Of a stretch of DNA of 64,000 nt, positions 1 through 9,797 are shown piece by piece (position 1 is the stretch's first letter; the number at the start of each line of letters is the position of its first letter). The stretch lies in the NCBI GenBank assembly GCA_937944405.1, contig CALDYR010000023.1:1-64000 (forward strand). Reading direction: 5' to 3'. This DNA is from an uncultured Pirellulaceae bacterium. GTDB lineage: Bacteria; Planctomycetota; Planctomycetia; Pirellulales; Pirellulaceae. The notes under the pieces are model-generated. The model worked only from the letters and a program-made list of their open reading frames with translations. It was not told the origin of the DNA and did not search any database. Made by a program: the position numbers and the translations under genes.

Positions 1-2201
1 CGAAAGATTTCGTTGGGGACGACCCCTTTCTCCGCTTGGTCAGTGATCACGTTTATCTCAGCCGATCCGAAGCCGGTTGCGCCAGACAGGTTGTCTAATT
101 GGCCCACCAGCAAGACTGCGCGGTGTCGGCGGTGCAGTCGACGCGCGAACATTTGTTGACCTGTTTCGGTGCTGTCGGCGGGCAACGAGAGAGCAACCGG
201 AACGATCTTTATCGAATAACATCGGTGATTGAAAACCGATGCCGACCGGTGCTGGACAGGATTTGATCGTTGCAGGGCTACAGGCCAGTCATTGTCTGTG
301 TCTTTCGGGCGTGCATGTGCTGACTCCAACGATCATGAAATTGCTTGCCGATGAATTGCAAAACACGTCAACAGGCCAAAGTATCCATCTTTCATCAGCG
401 CTCAATACATTGGCCGGCGGAACAATGCCAATCCGAATACGGCGATCACTTCTGGGGGGGCTGGATGCTGGGTGGGATGGCCGGCGGCATGGGGGGCTTT
501 TTGATCCGGCGGTGAAACCCGAAGCCCAGTTGTGGTTGCAACCGACGATGTTGGACACCAAAAAATCAATGGAACTGCGTCTGCCGTTTGCGATGGAGCC
601 AGTTGTTTACGAATTTGAGATCAATGACCGCGGTACTTGGGGAACGTTTGCTTCGGATCAATCGCAACGAATGTCCAATGATTATTATGCCATGATGGTC
701 CCGGCATGGTTGCAACTGTCGCCACACGAAATCCTCAAATCGGTTCGATTTGAGATGGAACAGTTGGGCAGTGATTATCGAAACCTTGGCCACTTCGATG
801 CGTTCAAGCGGATCATCGAAGGCATCCGCGCGGGCGGCAAGGCGACCCGCGAGAAGGTCGAAACGATGTTGAAATGCTGAAACGGTTGGGGTTCGATCAC
901 GAACAGCACGAATCGATTCGCGTTGATTTGAAGTTGGGGCGGTTCCGATTGGCACAAAACCGTTTGCCCGCCAACACCAGTATCGAAGACGTTGAACCTA
1001 GCGACTTCGTCGATACCCGCGGGCTGGTTTCTCAGGATTTGATCGCGGCCGGTCAGGCTGTCATAAACGCCAGTGAAATCGCGGTTATGACTTTAGCGGC
1101 CGGAGTGGGCAGTCGTTGGACTGGAGGCGCGGGGGGCGTAAAAGGGCTTCATCCATTTGCTCAATTCGAATCGAAGCATCGCAGCTTCATCGAAGTCCAC
1201 TTGGCCAAAAGCAAGAAGGCTTCGCCCACTGATGGACCCGCGATTCCGCACGTTATTACTACCGGATATATGACGCATCTGCCAATCGAAAACGACTTGA
1301 AGAAGCACAATAACTACGACTATGCCGGTCGTGTCTATCTGTCGCCTGGCCGTTGTGTGGGATTGAGGATGATCCCGATGCTGCGGGATCTCAGGTTCTT
1401 CTGGGAAGAGATGCCGCAACAGGTGCTCGATCAGCAGCAGCAAAAGATGCGTGAAAGTGTGCGGACGGCGTTAACGCGTTGGGCACAGGGTTCCGGTGAG
1501 GGTTCGGATTATCGGGAAAACATGCCGATGCAATGTTTGCATCCGGTGGGCCATTGGTACGAAATTCCGAATTTGCTGCGTAACGGAGTATTGCATCAAA
1601 TGTTGAGGGATCGTCCACCGTTGAAGCATGTTTTGCTACACAACGTTGATACGTTGGGAGCGAGTGTCGATCCGGGCCTGTTGGGAGCTCACATTGAAAG
1701 TGGTAAAACACTCTCCTATGAGGTAATTTCCCGTCGTTTAGAAGATCGTGGCGGCGGTTTGGCTCCTGTCAACGGCTAGGTGCGGTTGGGCGAAGGGTTC
1801 TCTATGCCGCACGAAAGCGATGAATTCAAACTCTCGTTCTACAATTTGATGACTACATGGGTCGACATCGATCAATTGTTAAGAGTTTTCGATCTATCGC
1901 GCGCAGATTTGGACGATCAAGTGAAAGTCGATGGTGGCGTTCGGAAGTTGAGTTCCAGGATGCCAACCTACATCACGCTCAAAGACGTCAAAAAACGTTG
2001 GGCAACGCTCAAGAAGACGTCCTCCCGGTTTCACAGTTCGAAAAACTATGGGGCGACATGTCGGGATTACTGGACGTTTCCACGAACTTCTTTGTTGTTC
2101 CATTGCAGCGCGGCAAGCAACTCAAAGAGCAAGCCCAATTAGACGGTTGGTTGCGTGACGGCACCGCCGATTACGTGAACCGGTTTTGCCAGTGGAGCTA
2201 A
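1..2201 (+). pseudogene. Decayed sugar-nucleotidyltransferase gene, 5' end outside window
   Basis: No single frame spans this stretch, but the pieces join into one conserved-looking protein. Frame 3 from base 3 reads a GalU-like segment (VGDDPFLRLVSDHVYLSR) up to an in-frame TAA at 96-98, then continues in register. Frame changes follow near 235 (into [14 protein letters not shown]), near 410-425 (into a glycine-rich [15 protein letters not shown] stretch), near 505 and near 876. From 874 a UDP-sugar-pyrophosphorylase-like part begins (LAAGVGSRW, then HVLLHNVDTLG). It is cut by TAG at 1777-1779 and shifts frame again near 2000, ending at 2201. Seven lesions of mixed type indicate real decay rather than sequencing noise. 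The intact parent probably joined one or two nucleotidyltransferase modules around a middle region I cannot name; sequence may also be missing between them. The substrate cannot be told. Confidence 0.75.
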
Positions 2202-2295
2202 GACAGCGGAACAAACTGCGGAACAAGGTCCGTAGGATTGGGGCTGTTGGACGAATCCAAGAGCACGAAAGTCGGGGTGCCTTCATCTGCCGCCG

Positions 2296-2823
2296 CTAGT
2301 ATTGCAGAACGCTAAACAGCGGGTACTTCCCCAGTTTTTGTTTACCGTCTAAGAAGCCTAATTCGATCAGGAAAGCACAACCGGCAACGGTGGCGTCACA
2401 GTCTTCGACCATCTTGCAACAGGCTTCCACGGTACCGCCGGTGGCCAGTAGATCGTCGACGACCAGAACCCGTTGGCCTTTTTTTACACCATCGACGTGC
2501 ATCTCAAGCGTGTCCGACCCGTACTCTAGGTCGTAGGTGTAGGAATGTCGTTGGTAGGGCAGTTTGCCAGGTTTACGGATCGGGACCATGCCAATGTTCA
2601 ATCTCTGAGCCAAAGATGGGGCGAAGAGAAAACCCCGCGCTTCCGCGGCGGCGATGACGTCGATCTCCTCATTCGCCACTAACAACGCAAGCTGATCGAT
2701 TGCGGTGCTGAATGCAGCGGCGTCAAGCAACAGCGGAGTGATGTCCTTGAACGTGATGCCAGGTTTAGGGAAATCAGCAACGTCACGGATGTAATCGCGC
2801 AGGTTAATCGTGGCTTCGCTCAT
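2296..2823 (-). CDS. apt: Adenine phosphoribosyltransferase
   Basis: Cytosolic purine-salvage enzyme converting adenine and PRPP to AMP and pyrophosphate. The 175-residue protein has the family N-terminus (LRDYIRDVADFPKPGITFKDITPLL), the AEARGF segment and the PRPP-binding loop VLVVDDLLATGGT, at normal length. The ORF track begins at an upstream TTG (2838), but the ATG at 2823 is preceded by GGAG at 9-base spacing and gives the usual N-terminus, so it is preferred. The gene stands alone between two pseudogenes and looks fully intact, which makes the damage around it more notable. Confidence 0.95.
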   Translation of the reverse strand: MSEATINLRDYIRDVADFPKPGITFKDITPLLLDAAAFSTAIDQLALLVANEEIDVIAAAEARGFLFAPSLAQRLNIGMVPIRKPGKLPYQRHSYTYDLEYGSDTLEMHVDGVKKGQRVLVVDDLLATGGTVEACCKMVEDCDATVAGCAFLIELGFLDGKQKLGKYPLFSVLQY

Positions 2824-2838
2824 CAATCGGTTCTCCAA

Positions 2839-3333
2839 GGCGTGGTTGATTTAAGATTAAAATATAACGTCGCCACTTCACTAATTAAAGGTGCCGTCGT
2901 TGGTGGTAGGTCGAACGTTTTGCGTTTGCTATCGGGGCGCAGGTTCGTCTGTCGATGCCCCGGAATCTGGTGACGGGGTTGACGAAAGGACTTAGGCTGT
3001 CGGGGGAAAACGGACGCTGGTACGATCGTTTCCCCAGGGTGGTTCTGCTGGGAGCATTATCCTTCACCGATGGTGCGGTGACCGATTGCGACGCCCCGCG
3101 CCGACGCCCCTTGGTCGTCAATGCGGGTATGTTTTGGCTCTTCCCGGATTTTACTGGCACGTTTGGAGGTCGTAGCGGGATTCGCCAAAATTCTCGTCGC
3201 CTGTGTTTATAGGAACTTGGGCGGAAGCGTCACGAAAAAATGTTATAAGTTGAAAATTGGTCTCCTGAAGGGGACACTGTCGCCCTGCGCGTTTTCAATT
3301 TGAACGTCGGTTGACGGCGACGGGGAGACCAAC
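2839..3333. other. Intergenic stretch before the dead transposase
   Basis: About 490 bases. The ORFs here (2885-3160 minus, 2955-3212 plus) have biased, repeat-free but unrecognisable products and overlap each other on opposite strands; neither is credible. The end of the stretch (about 3250-3330) is probably the left part of the IS element. No clear terminal inverted repeat could be matched to a right end. Confidence 0.4.
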
Positions 3334-4046
3334 ATGGACGACCCTAGTATTTTTGAAGCGCTTGGGCAAGTTTCTTCTGGTGAAGCTGGCGTAATCTTTC
3401 TCAGTTTCCTTCGCGGCAGCGTTCGCAGATGATTAGTGAGGTGATGGCGGAGGAAGTCAATGCGCTTTGTAGCCCTAAGCTTTGTGGCCCTAAGCATCGG
3501 CCCAATGAAAGCGACTACACCCGAGCAGGCTCGAGTCCCGGACGTGTGCTTGTCGACGGAGGACACGAACAAGTGGTTCGGCCACGTGTGCATCAGACAG
3601 CCCAATTGGCCAAACCGCGTGAAGTGCGACTGGCCAGCTATCGGGCCGCGTGCGATCCAGAGCAGTTGACCGGCGCGATGATCCAAGCCTTGGCTAGTGA
3701 CGTCAGCACGCGGGAAGTGAAGAAAGTCAAATCTTACTCGCCGGGAGTCAGTAAATCTAACGTTTCGATGCACTGGCAACATGTCGGCCAGAACTTCGTT
3801 AATTAGTTTCGCAGCAAAGATCTATCAAAGCCAAACTGGGTGGCATTGCTGCTTGACGGTATTCGCTTGAGCAAAGACCAACTGGCGGTCGTGGCTTTGG
3901 GCATCACCGCCGAAGGCTTGAAAGTGGTGTTGGATTTCGAACTCGGCAGCAGCGAAAGTGCCGAGGTTAGCAAGGATTTGACGCGTCGATTGAGCAAGCA
4001 AGGGTTCTCTTATGTCACCGGATTCTTCAGTAGATTGCGTGAATGA
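3334..4046 (+). pseudogene. IS256/mutator-type transposase remnant
   Basis: Joined across frames this reads as a mutator-family (IS256) transposase: MDDPSIFEALGQVSSGEAG, then SEVMAEEVNALC, then REVRLASYRAACDP, STREVKKV, and, after a stop, VALLLDGIRLSKDQLAVVALG and VVLDFELGSSESAEV. The lesions are a frameshift at about 3428, an in-frame TAG at 3804-3806 where a glutamate codon (GAG) would be expected, and loss of everything after about 4016, so most of the catalytic domain and the right end are gone. There is also a near-perfect 15-base tandem duplication at about 3463-3492 adding LCSPK before LCGPK. The element is immobile by itself. Confidence 0.8.
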
Positions 4047-4162
4047 GTTTAAGCCAACAGAATTTGGGTTTAACAAATTTAAAAAGGGTGTAAAACCTGT
4101 TGACTCCGATACCGGTATTGCTGATTGGAATTTAACAGTTCTCTCTTTTTCAACAAGCACAG

Positions 4163-5284
4163 ATGATTTCTTTAATCGGTCAAGATCGAATTCAACTTGC
4201 TCAAACACTGGCAACCGTTGGCGTGCCGTCAACCCAGTTGAAAATGCGTGCCCAACAAATTTGGCATTGGGTTTACGTGCGCGGCGTAACTTCGTTCGAT
4301 GAGATGCTGAACTTGAGCAAGGCATTGCGAATTGAATTGTCGAAAACGTGTTCCGTCGCGCTGCCTGAGATCGTTAAAGAACAGGTGTCGGTCGACGGGA
4401 CACGTAAGTGGCTGCTGAGATTTCCGGCAGACGGACCCGATCGGCCTACACCGGTAGAGGTTGAAACGGTCTATATCCCCGAAATTGAACGCGGAACGCT
4501 GTGCGTTTCCAGCCAAGTCGGCTGTTCGCTGACGTGTACTTTCTGCCACACCGGCACTCAGAAGATGGTGCGTAATCTCGACGCCGGTGAAATCTTATCG
4601 CAGGTGCTCCTGGCGCGGCGCCGGTTGGGGGATTACCCCGATGCCGAGGAGGATTTAGAGATCATTGCCCCGCTTTCAGGACGCAAGGTTTCTAATGTGG
4701 TGATGATGGGAATGGGAGAACCGCTGTTTAATTTCGAAAACGTCAAACAGGCGCTGTTGATCGCACTTGACGATGAAGCCTGTGGTTTTTCGCGTCGTCG
4801 GGTGACCCTTTCGACATCCGGCGTGCTGCCGGCGATTGATCGTACCGCCGAAGAGATCCGTTGCATGTTGGCGATTTCGCTTCACGCGGTCAACGATGAA
4901 CTGAGAGACGAACTGGTGCCGATCAATCGAAAGTATCCAATCGCTGAACTATTGGACGCCTGTCGCAGGTATCCCGAAACCGCTAACTGTCGGCGGATCA
5001 CGTTTGAGTACGTGATGCTCAAGGATGTCAACGATAGTTTGGAAGAAGCCCGTGCTTTGGTCAACCTGCTACAGGGCATCCCAGCGAAAGTGAACTTGAT
5101 CCCATTCAACCCATGGCCGGAATCTAAGTACGAATGCTCGTCGAAGAAGCAAATCGTTCGGTTTGCTAACTATTTAATGGAGCAGGGGTTTGAATCGCCA
5201 GTGCGGACGCCGCGCGGAAGGGACATCTTTGCGGCCTGTGGCCAATTGAAAAGCGTTAGCGAGAAAACGGTAACGCTGAAATAA
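4163..5284 (+). CDS. rlmN: 23S rRNA (adenine-2503-C2)-methyltransferase, also tRNA A37
   Basis: Radical SAM dual-specificity RNA methyltransferase that methylates A2503 of 23S rRNA and A37 of some tRNAs using a [4Fe-4S] cluster. The 373-residue protein is of normal length. The cluster motif C-x3-C-x2-C is seen in [14 protein letters not shown], followed by [12 protein letters not shown] (SAM binding), the [17 protein letters not shown] segment, and the C-terminal [12 protein letters not shown] with the cysteine that forms the covalent RNA intermediate. It starts just downstream of the IS remnant, and the preceding 120 bases hold no other gene, so its promoter may lie within or beside the dead element. 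Confidence 0.95.
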   Translation: MISLIGQDRIQLAQTLATVGVPSTQLKMRAQQIWHWVYVRGVTSFDEMLNLSKALRIELSKTCSVALPEIVKEQVSVDGTRKWLLRFPADGPDRPTPVEVETVYIPEIERGTLCVSSQVGCSLTCTFCHTGTQKMVRNLDAGEILSQVLLARRRLGDYPDAEEDLEIIAPLSGRKVSNVVMMGMGEPLFNFENVKQALLIALDDEACGFSRRRVTLSTSGVLPAIDRTAEEIRCMLAISLHAVNDELRDELVPINRKYPIAELLDACRRYPETANCRRITFEYVMLKDVNDSLEEARALVNLLQGIPAKVNLIPFNPWPESKYECSSKKQIVRFANYLMEQGFESPVRTPRGRDIFAACGQLKSVSEKTVTLK

Positions 5285-5460
5285 GACAACCATTTACGGA
5301 ACAATTTGCGACTGGTGGAGCGTAGAAAATTCAGCCGTACAGCACCACGGTTTTTCGCCAATCACCAAGCTTCTCGAGATCGTTTCAAAAATCGCAAAAT
5401 CTAACTTCTATCTTCTATCGACCTCGGTATCCTATCGGCGAACATTGTTCTAGGGAACGT

Positions 5461-5982
5461 TTATCCGGCCAAACGTCTGGCGATGCGATTGGTCGGGACT
5501 TCGACTTCGGTGGGCTGATGAAAGTGGTACTGCATCACGTACGCGTCTTCGACGGTGTCGTCGTAATAGTCACGTAGAACTGAGATTGCTTGGAAGCCAA
5601 GATTGCGGAAAAACAATTGGGCGGCGAGATTGGTTTCGCGAATCTCAAGCGAAATTCGGTTGCGACGTTGTTGAGATAATTTACCCAGCAACTTGGTCAC
5701 CATCTGTTGACCGACGCCGCGCCGTCGAACGTCAGCGCCGACCGAGAAATTGAGCACGTGAAGTTGATCGCGATGCAATTCGTAGATCATAAACCCGACG
5801 ACTTTTTCGTCGTATTCGGCTACCATTCCGATACAGTTCCGTTGTCGCAGGCAGCGAATGAAATCCTCTTCAGACCACGGGAATTCGAAGCTGTTCTGCT
5901 CAATTTCCAGCACTTCGGGCATGTCTCGCCGAATCATCCAGCGAATATGAACATTCATATCGAAATCCCGTTTAGCATCCAT
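5461..5982 (-). CDS. rimI: Ribosomal-protein-alanine N-acetyltransferase-like GNAT
   Basis: GNAT-fold acetyltransferase of 173 residues. The acetyl-CoA pyrophosphate-binding loop is visible as VGADVRRRGVGQQM, preceded by VGFMIYELH and followed by ISLEIRETNLAAQLFFRNLGF, the classic RimI/RimJ pattern in which acetyl-CoA modifies the N-terminus of a ribosomal protein. The N-terminal part (VLEIEQNSFEFPWSEEDF) is also typical of RimI. The first ATG (5982) is used; an internal ATG at 5958 is an alternative. It converges on rlmN, with about 175 bases between the two stops. True substrate is inferred from family only. Confidence 0.88.
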   Translation of the reverse strand: MDAKRDFDMNVHIRWMIRRDMPEVLEIEQNSFEFPWSEEDFIRCLRQRNCIGMVAEYDEKVVGFMIYELHRDQLHVLNFSVGADVRRRGVGQQMVTKLLGKLSQQRRNRISLEIRETNLAAQLFFRNLGFQAISVLRDYYDDTVEDAYVMQYHFHQPTEVEVPTNRIARRLAG

Positions 5983-6592
5983 CTATGACATCCTTTGTCA
6001 AATATGAGTCGAGGTACAACTCGTTGTTAGGAATCCATTCCATCAGTCACCACCCCCACCTTGAGGATTCAAACGCTCTGTCGATGGGCGTCCGTTGTCG
6101 CAACCGTTTGCCGTCAGCATAGTTAAGTGATTCAATGAACGTTTTCACCGCTGCAGCAACTACGCGAAGATTATCAGAAGGGCGTGTTGGTGCCAACATG
6201 GAACGGAGAAATTTTGGCTGGTAAAAGCAAAGCTGAGCGTGTGTTTTTTTCTGTCTTTTTTCGGAAGAGACTCAGGGTATGCAGAGGGCGTGATGATTGC
6301 AGTTATGTTCCAGCATTCCCCGTCCTGCCCTTGATTCGTTTTCTTAATTGCAGCGGCGGCGATGATAAGTCCACAACTGCTGTCACTACGGAGCGTTGAA
6401 CAAACTTTGCTATTCCAACTAAACCATTTGTGGGTGAAAATCGTTATAAGCGCTAAAGCTTAACGCGGCATGGTATCGATAACCTACCGAGAGCGCGTTT
6501 TGGATGCGCTAAATGTATTTGGCGTCCCAGGTAAATAGAGTTTTTCATAGAACGCGCCACGGGCGTATTTTCAAGCTTGGGAAAAAGTTTTA
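5983..6592. other. 610-base intergenic region
   Basis: Lies between the divergent starts of the rimI-like gene and the glycosyltransferase gene and therefore must hold promoters for both. The short ORF at 6184-6399 has no recognisable product. I see no convincing tRNA, repeat or strong hairpin here. Confidence 0.4.
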
Positions 6593-7993
6593 ATGTTACT
6601 GAACTCATTTATGATTTTAGCCGTGGCGTGCTTGATCTGCAGTTGGATTTACTCAATTGCGTTTTTGACGCTGGTTGCGGAGAATTATCGGTTTTGGCGA
6701 GTGCACCAGAAGAAAGCAGTTCCCAGCACCCACACATACGCACGGGCAAACGTAATCATTCCGTGCAAAGGCATGGAGCACCAGCTGCGTGAGAATTTGA
6801 CTGCGTTTCTGCATCAAGATCATCCGAATTACGAAGTTACCTTCGTCGTGGAAAGGGCTACCGATCCAGCGGTCCAATTGATTCGCAACCTACAGAAGGA
6901 AAACCGTTGTATTAAGACTCGATTGGTGATTGCCGGTCGAACCGAAGATTGTGGGCAGAAGGTTCACAATCTACGTCGTGCTACTGAGGATCTTCCAATC
7001 GATGTGGATGTATTGGTTTTTGCTGATTCCGACGCCAATCCTAAAAGCACTTGGCTGCGTTGGATAGTTAATCGTATTGGACGCGAAAAACTTGGAGCGC
7101 GGACCGGTTACCGTTGGATGATTCCCAAAGATAAAAAAGTGCCGACGTTGCTGGGGTGTACGATTAACAACGCGTTGGCCTCTTTCTTGGGACGTGGCAA
7201 ACACTATTTGGTGTGGGGCGGATCTTGGGCGATTCACCGTCGAATTTTCGACGCCGTCGGAGTTCGGGAAGCTTGGTCGGGCGTGCTTAGTGATGATCTT
7301 GTCGCCAGCCGCGCACTGCAAACCGCAAATTTAGAAATCGAATTTGAACCTCAGTGCGTATGTACAACGGTTGTGCAGTTCGATTGGGCAACGTTAACTG
7401 AATTCATGCGGCGGCAATTGTTGATTTGTCGACGTTATTCGCCGATGTATTGGACGGCTTCTTTGGCGATTGTCGTGACGTCACAAATCGGATTTTGGGG
7501 TGGTTTGATCGGTGGAGTGCTCGCGATTTCGGCTGGATTTTCGATCGGGTATTGGGCGTTGTTATCGACTGCCGGATTGTATTTAGTTGGCGTCGCGCGG
7601 GCCGGAATTCGCCAAAACATCGGTCGCAGTAACGATCACACCTGGCGTAGCTACCGGCGAGCGCGTAAGTTTGACATGTTCTGTGGACCTTTTACCGGTT
7701 TAGTTACTGCTGTGATGATGCTGATGTCAACCTTTGGGAATACGATCTCATGGCGCGGCGTTAAGTACTTCGTTGGACGCGGCGGTAGAGTGCTGTTAGT
7801 GGGACGCAAGCTTGAAACCAAACAATGGCTCGTTAACACCAAGGAAGGTCCAGTGCCACCGGGGTTCAAGGGGCACCCGCACTACAAAACGATTACGGCC
7901 AACGCGACCGTGACACGCGAATCGGCGAAGGCTGATTCGATCAGAGAAGGATCGACGCAAAGCCAGTCAGCGTCCGATTCCCGAGTTGCGTAA
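6593..7993 (+). CDS. Membrane glycosyltransferase, GT2/GT21 (ceramide glucosyltransferase-like)
   Basis: 466-residue inverting glycosyltransferase anchored in the inner membrane. One transmembrane segment spans about residues 6-28. The cytosolic GT-A domain then shows VIIPCKGMEHQLRENL, a first Asp in VVERATD, the metal-binding DxD-type motif FADSDAN, the acceptor-site region GVREAWSGVLSDDLVASR, and RRQLLICRRYSP in the position of the (Q/R)xxRW motif. Several hydrophobic segments follow (about 285-345 and 385-405) and then a hydrophilic tail rich in Ser/Lys. This layout matches the GT21 and HpnI group, which glycosylates lipids. The acceptor is unknown; sphingolipids or hopanoid-type lipids are possible. 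The gene precedes a radical SAM gene by 174 bases in the same direction, so the two may be cotranscribed. Confidence 0.85.
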   Translation: MLLNSFMILAVACLICSWIYSIAFLTLVAENYRFWRVHQKKAVPSTHTYARANVIIPCKGMEHQLRENLTAFLHQDHPNYEVTFVVERATDPAVQLIRNLQKENRCIKTRLVIAGRTEDCGQKVHNLRRATEDLPIDVDVLVFADSDANPKSTWLRWIVNRIGREKLGARTGYRWMIPKDKKVPTLLGCTINNALASFLGRGKHYLVWGGSWAIHRRIFDAVGVREAWSGVLSDDLVASRALQTANLEIEFEPQCVCTTVVQFDWATLTEFMRRQLLICRRYSPMYWTASLAIVVTSQIGFWGGLIGGVLAISAGFSIGYWALLSTAGLYLVGVARAGIRQNIGRSNDHTWRSYRRARKFDMFCGPFTGLVTAVMMLMSTFGNTISWRGVKYFVGRGGRVLLVGRKLETKQWLVNTKEGPVPPGFKGHPHYKTITANATVTRESAKADSIREGSTQSQSASDSRVA

Positions 7994-8067
7994 CCGGGCG
8001 TTTGATCGCAAGAGCATTTCTTTTCCAATGCGTCTGGTGACAGCGACCGAATCCTGCGTTTTCATCC

Positions 8068-8119
8068 TTCCTCTTTGCCCTTCCTCTTTGCCCTTCCTCT
8101 TTATCCTTCCTCTTTATCC
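8068..8119 (+). repeat. Four tandem 13-base repeats in the leader of the radical SAM gene
   Basis: Four head-to-tail copies of TTCCTCTTTGCCC/TTCCTCTTTATCC (two of each variant), ending 48 bases before the radical SAM start codon. Since 13 is not a multiple of three, and the copies are pyrimidine-only apart from one or two purines, they are probably non-coding. The track's upstream ORF extension consists of these repeats and is not a real N-terminus. Copy number is likely to vary by replication slippage. Confidence 0.9.
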
Positions 8120-8167
8120 TTCCATCGCTTGTCGTTCAACGACAGCTTAAATTTGAGAAAACGTACT

Positions 8168-9538
8168 ATGAAAGTATGCCTGTGGGACACGCGCAAAAAC
8201 GATGTTCAGAAAGACTTTGCCGGCGGGATGGGGGTAGGAATGCCCACCGGTGTCGGTGGCAAACGCAGCAAATTCATCCGCCACATGTACAAACGTGACT
8301 TCCGGCCCACGGCATTGAATTTTGCATATTTGGCCGCTGTGTTGAAGCAACTTGGGCAACAGGTGCAATATAGCTTAGACGAAATTGTGCCGGCTGATGT
8401 GTACATTTTCAATCCTGCGTTGCTGACTTTGGATTTGGAGATGCAGACCGTTGAAACGATTTCACAGCGTTACCCCAATTCGAGAATTTTGATCGTTGGC
8501 CAGGTGGCGTACGCGATGGCCGATACGATCGCCGAAGTTCAGGCCCAAAACGTGACGGTCATCAAAGGGGAACCGGAACAATTGCTGTTCAAATGGGATG
8601 ATGTTTTGCAATCCATCGATCGTATTATCGATGTCGGCGTAGTCGCCAATTTGGACACACTGCCGATGCCTGATTGGTCGTTGTTTCAATATAAAAACTT
8701 TCGTATCCACTATGATTTTTGGCGATTCCCATCCACGTTCATTCAACAAAGTCGTGGTTGCACTTTCAAGTGTAACTATTGTCCCTACATCATGATCGAA
8801 AGCAAAACACGCTTTCGCAGCCCTGACCTGGTTGCCGCTGAAATGCAGCACGGAATAGACCGTTACGGATTTGAATCGTTTAAATTCCGCGACCCCTTGT
8901 TTGGATTGAATCGTAAGCAGACGCTGCAGTTGGCGGACGCGATCGGTCGACTGAGTAAGCGGGTGCAGTTTTCAGTTGAAACGCGCGTCGATTTGATGAA
9001 AAAGGAAACCTTGCAGGCGCTCAAATCGGTAGGCCTGACCAGTATCACGATCGGCATCGAAACGCCCGATGAAGAGACGTTGAAGAAGTACGACCGCGTG
9101 GCGATCAACGATGATCGACAACGCTCATTTGTTAGTATGTGTCGTTCGATGGGAATTCGGACGGTCGCAGGTTTTATGGTTGGATTTCCAGAGGATACCA
9201 CGGCGAGTATTTACGGGGTTTTGAATTACGCGCGAAAGGTAAACCCTACCTATGCGAACTTCAACATCGTCACTCCTTATCCCGGCACTCAATTTTTCAA
9301 CGAGGTCAAAGATGAGGTCGCCGATTTTGACTACCGGAAGTATTCGGTGTACCAACCGGTCATGAAGTATAAACATCTCACCGCCGACGAAGTCAAAGAA
9401 CTGCACGGAAAATGTTTCTCAAAGTTCTATTTCCGTTCGCGCTATTTCACAGAGAACGGAAGATTGCTTTGGCCGCAGTTGAATCGTTTCTTGCCAAAGC
9501 TCAAAGTCGGTACCAACTTCTCACCGGTACAGAATTAA
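8168..9538 (+). CDS. B12-binding-type radical SAM enzyme
   Basis: 456 residues from the ATG at 8168; the track's earlier start reads through the 13-base repeats and is rejected. The N-terminal about 170 residues resemble a cobalamin-binding Rossmann domain (PADVYIFNPALLTL, SRILIVGQVAYAMAD) but I do not see the DxHxxG signature. The radical SAM cluster motif C-x3-C-x2-C is in QQSRGCTFKCNYCPY, followed by FKFRDPLFGLNRKQ, the SVETRVDLM and SITIGIETPDEETLKKYDR strands and VAGFMVGFPEDT, all typical of the Elp3/MiaB-like superfamily barrel. Following a lipid-type glycosyltransferase, a role in modifying a lipid or cell-envelope product is plausible, much as in hopanoid loci, but the substrate is not known. 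Confidence 0.85.
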   Translation: MKVCLWDTRKNDVQKDFAGGMGVGMPTGVGGKRSKFIRHMYKRDFRPTALNFAYLAAVLKQLGQQVQYSLDEIVPADVYIFNPALLTLDLEMQTVETISQRYPNSRILIVGQVAYAMADTIAEVQAQNVTVIKGEPEQLLFKWDDVLQSIDRIIDVGVVANLDTLPMPDWSLFQYKNFRIHYDFWRFPSTFIQQSRGCTFKCNYCPYIMIESKTRFRSPDLVAAEMQHGIDRYGFESFKFRDPLFGLNRKQTLQLADAIGRLSKRVQFSVETRVDLMKKETLQALKSVGLTSITIGIETPDEETLKKYDRVAINDDRQRSFVSMCRSMGIRTVAGFMVGFPEDTTASIYGVLNYARKVNPTYANFNIVTPYPGTQFFNEVKDEVADFDYRKYSVYQPVMKYKHLTADEVKELHGKCFSKFYFRSRYFTENGRLLWPQLNRFLPKLKVGTNFSPVQN

Positions 9539-9797
9539 CGCAAGATAGTCGCTTAGACGCATCGGTCGGTGGGGGCTGTTGGATCGGTGACTGTGGTTAA
9601 ACCCATAACGCTGGTTGCTGAAATTGAGTGGAGTCTCTGATAGCGATTACGAAATTTACCCGCGTTCCCTTTTGCGGTTGCTCCGTTTGCCGTGATCGTG
9701 CATTCCAGCAAAATCTATTGGCAGCGGAGGCAGCGGTGGAGACACGAGGGCAAGGCAGGGGGGGCCAAGCGTGCGGTAGGTTTCCGGCGATCATGAT

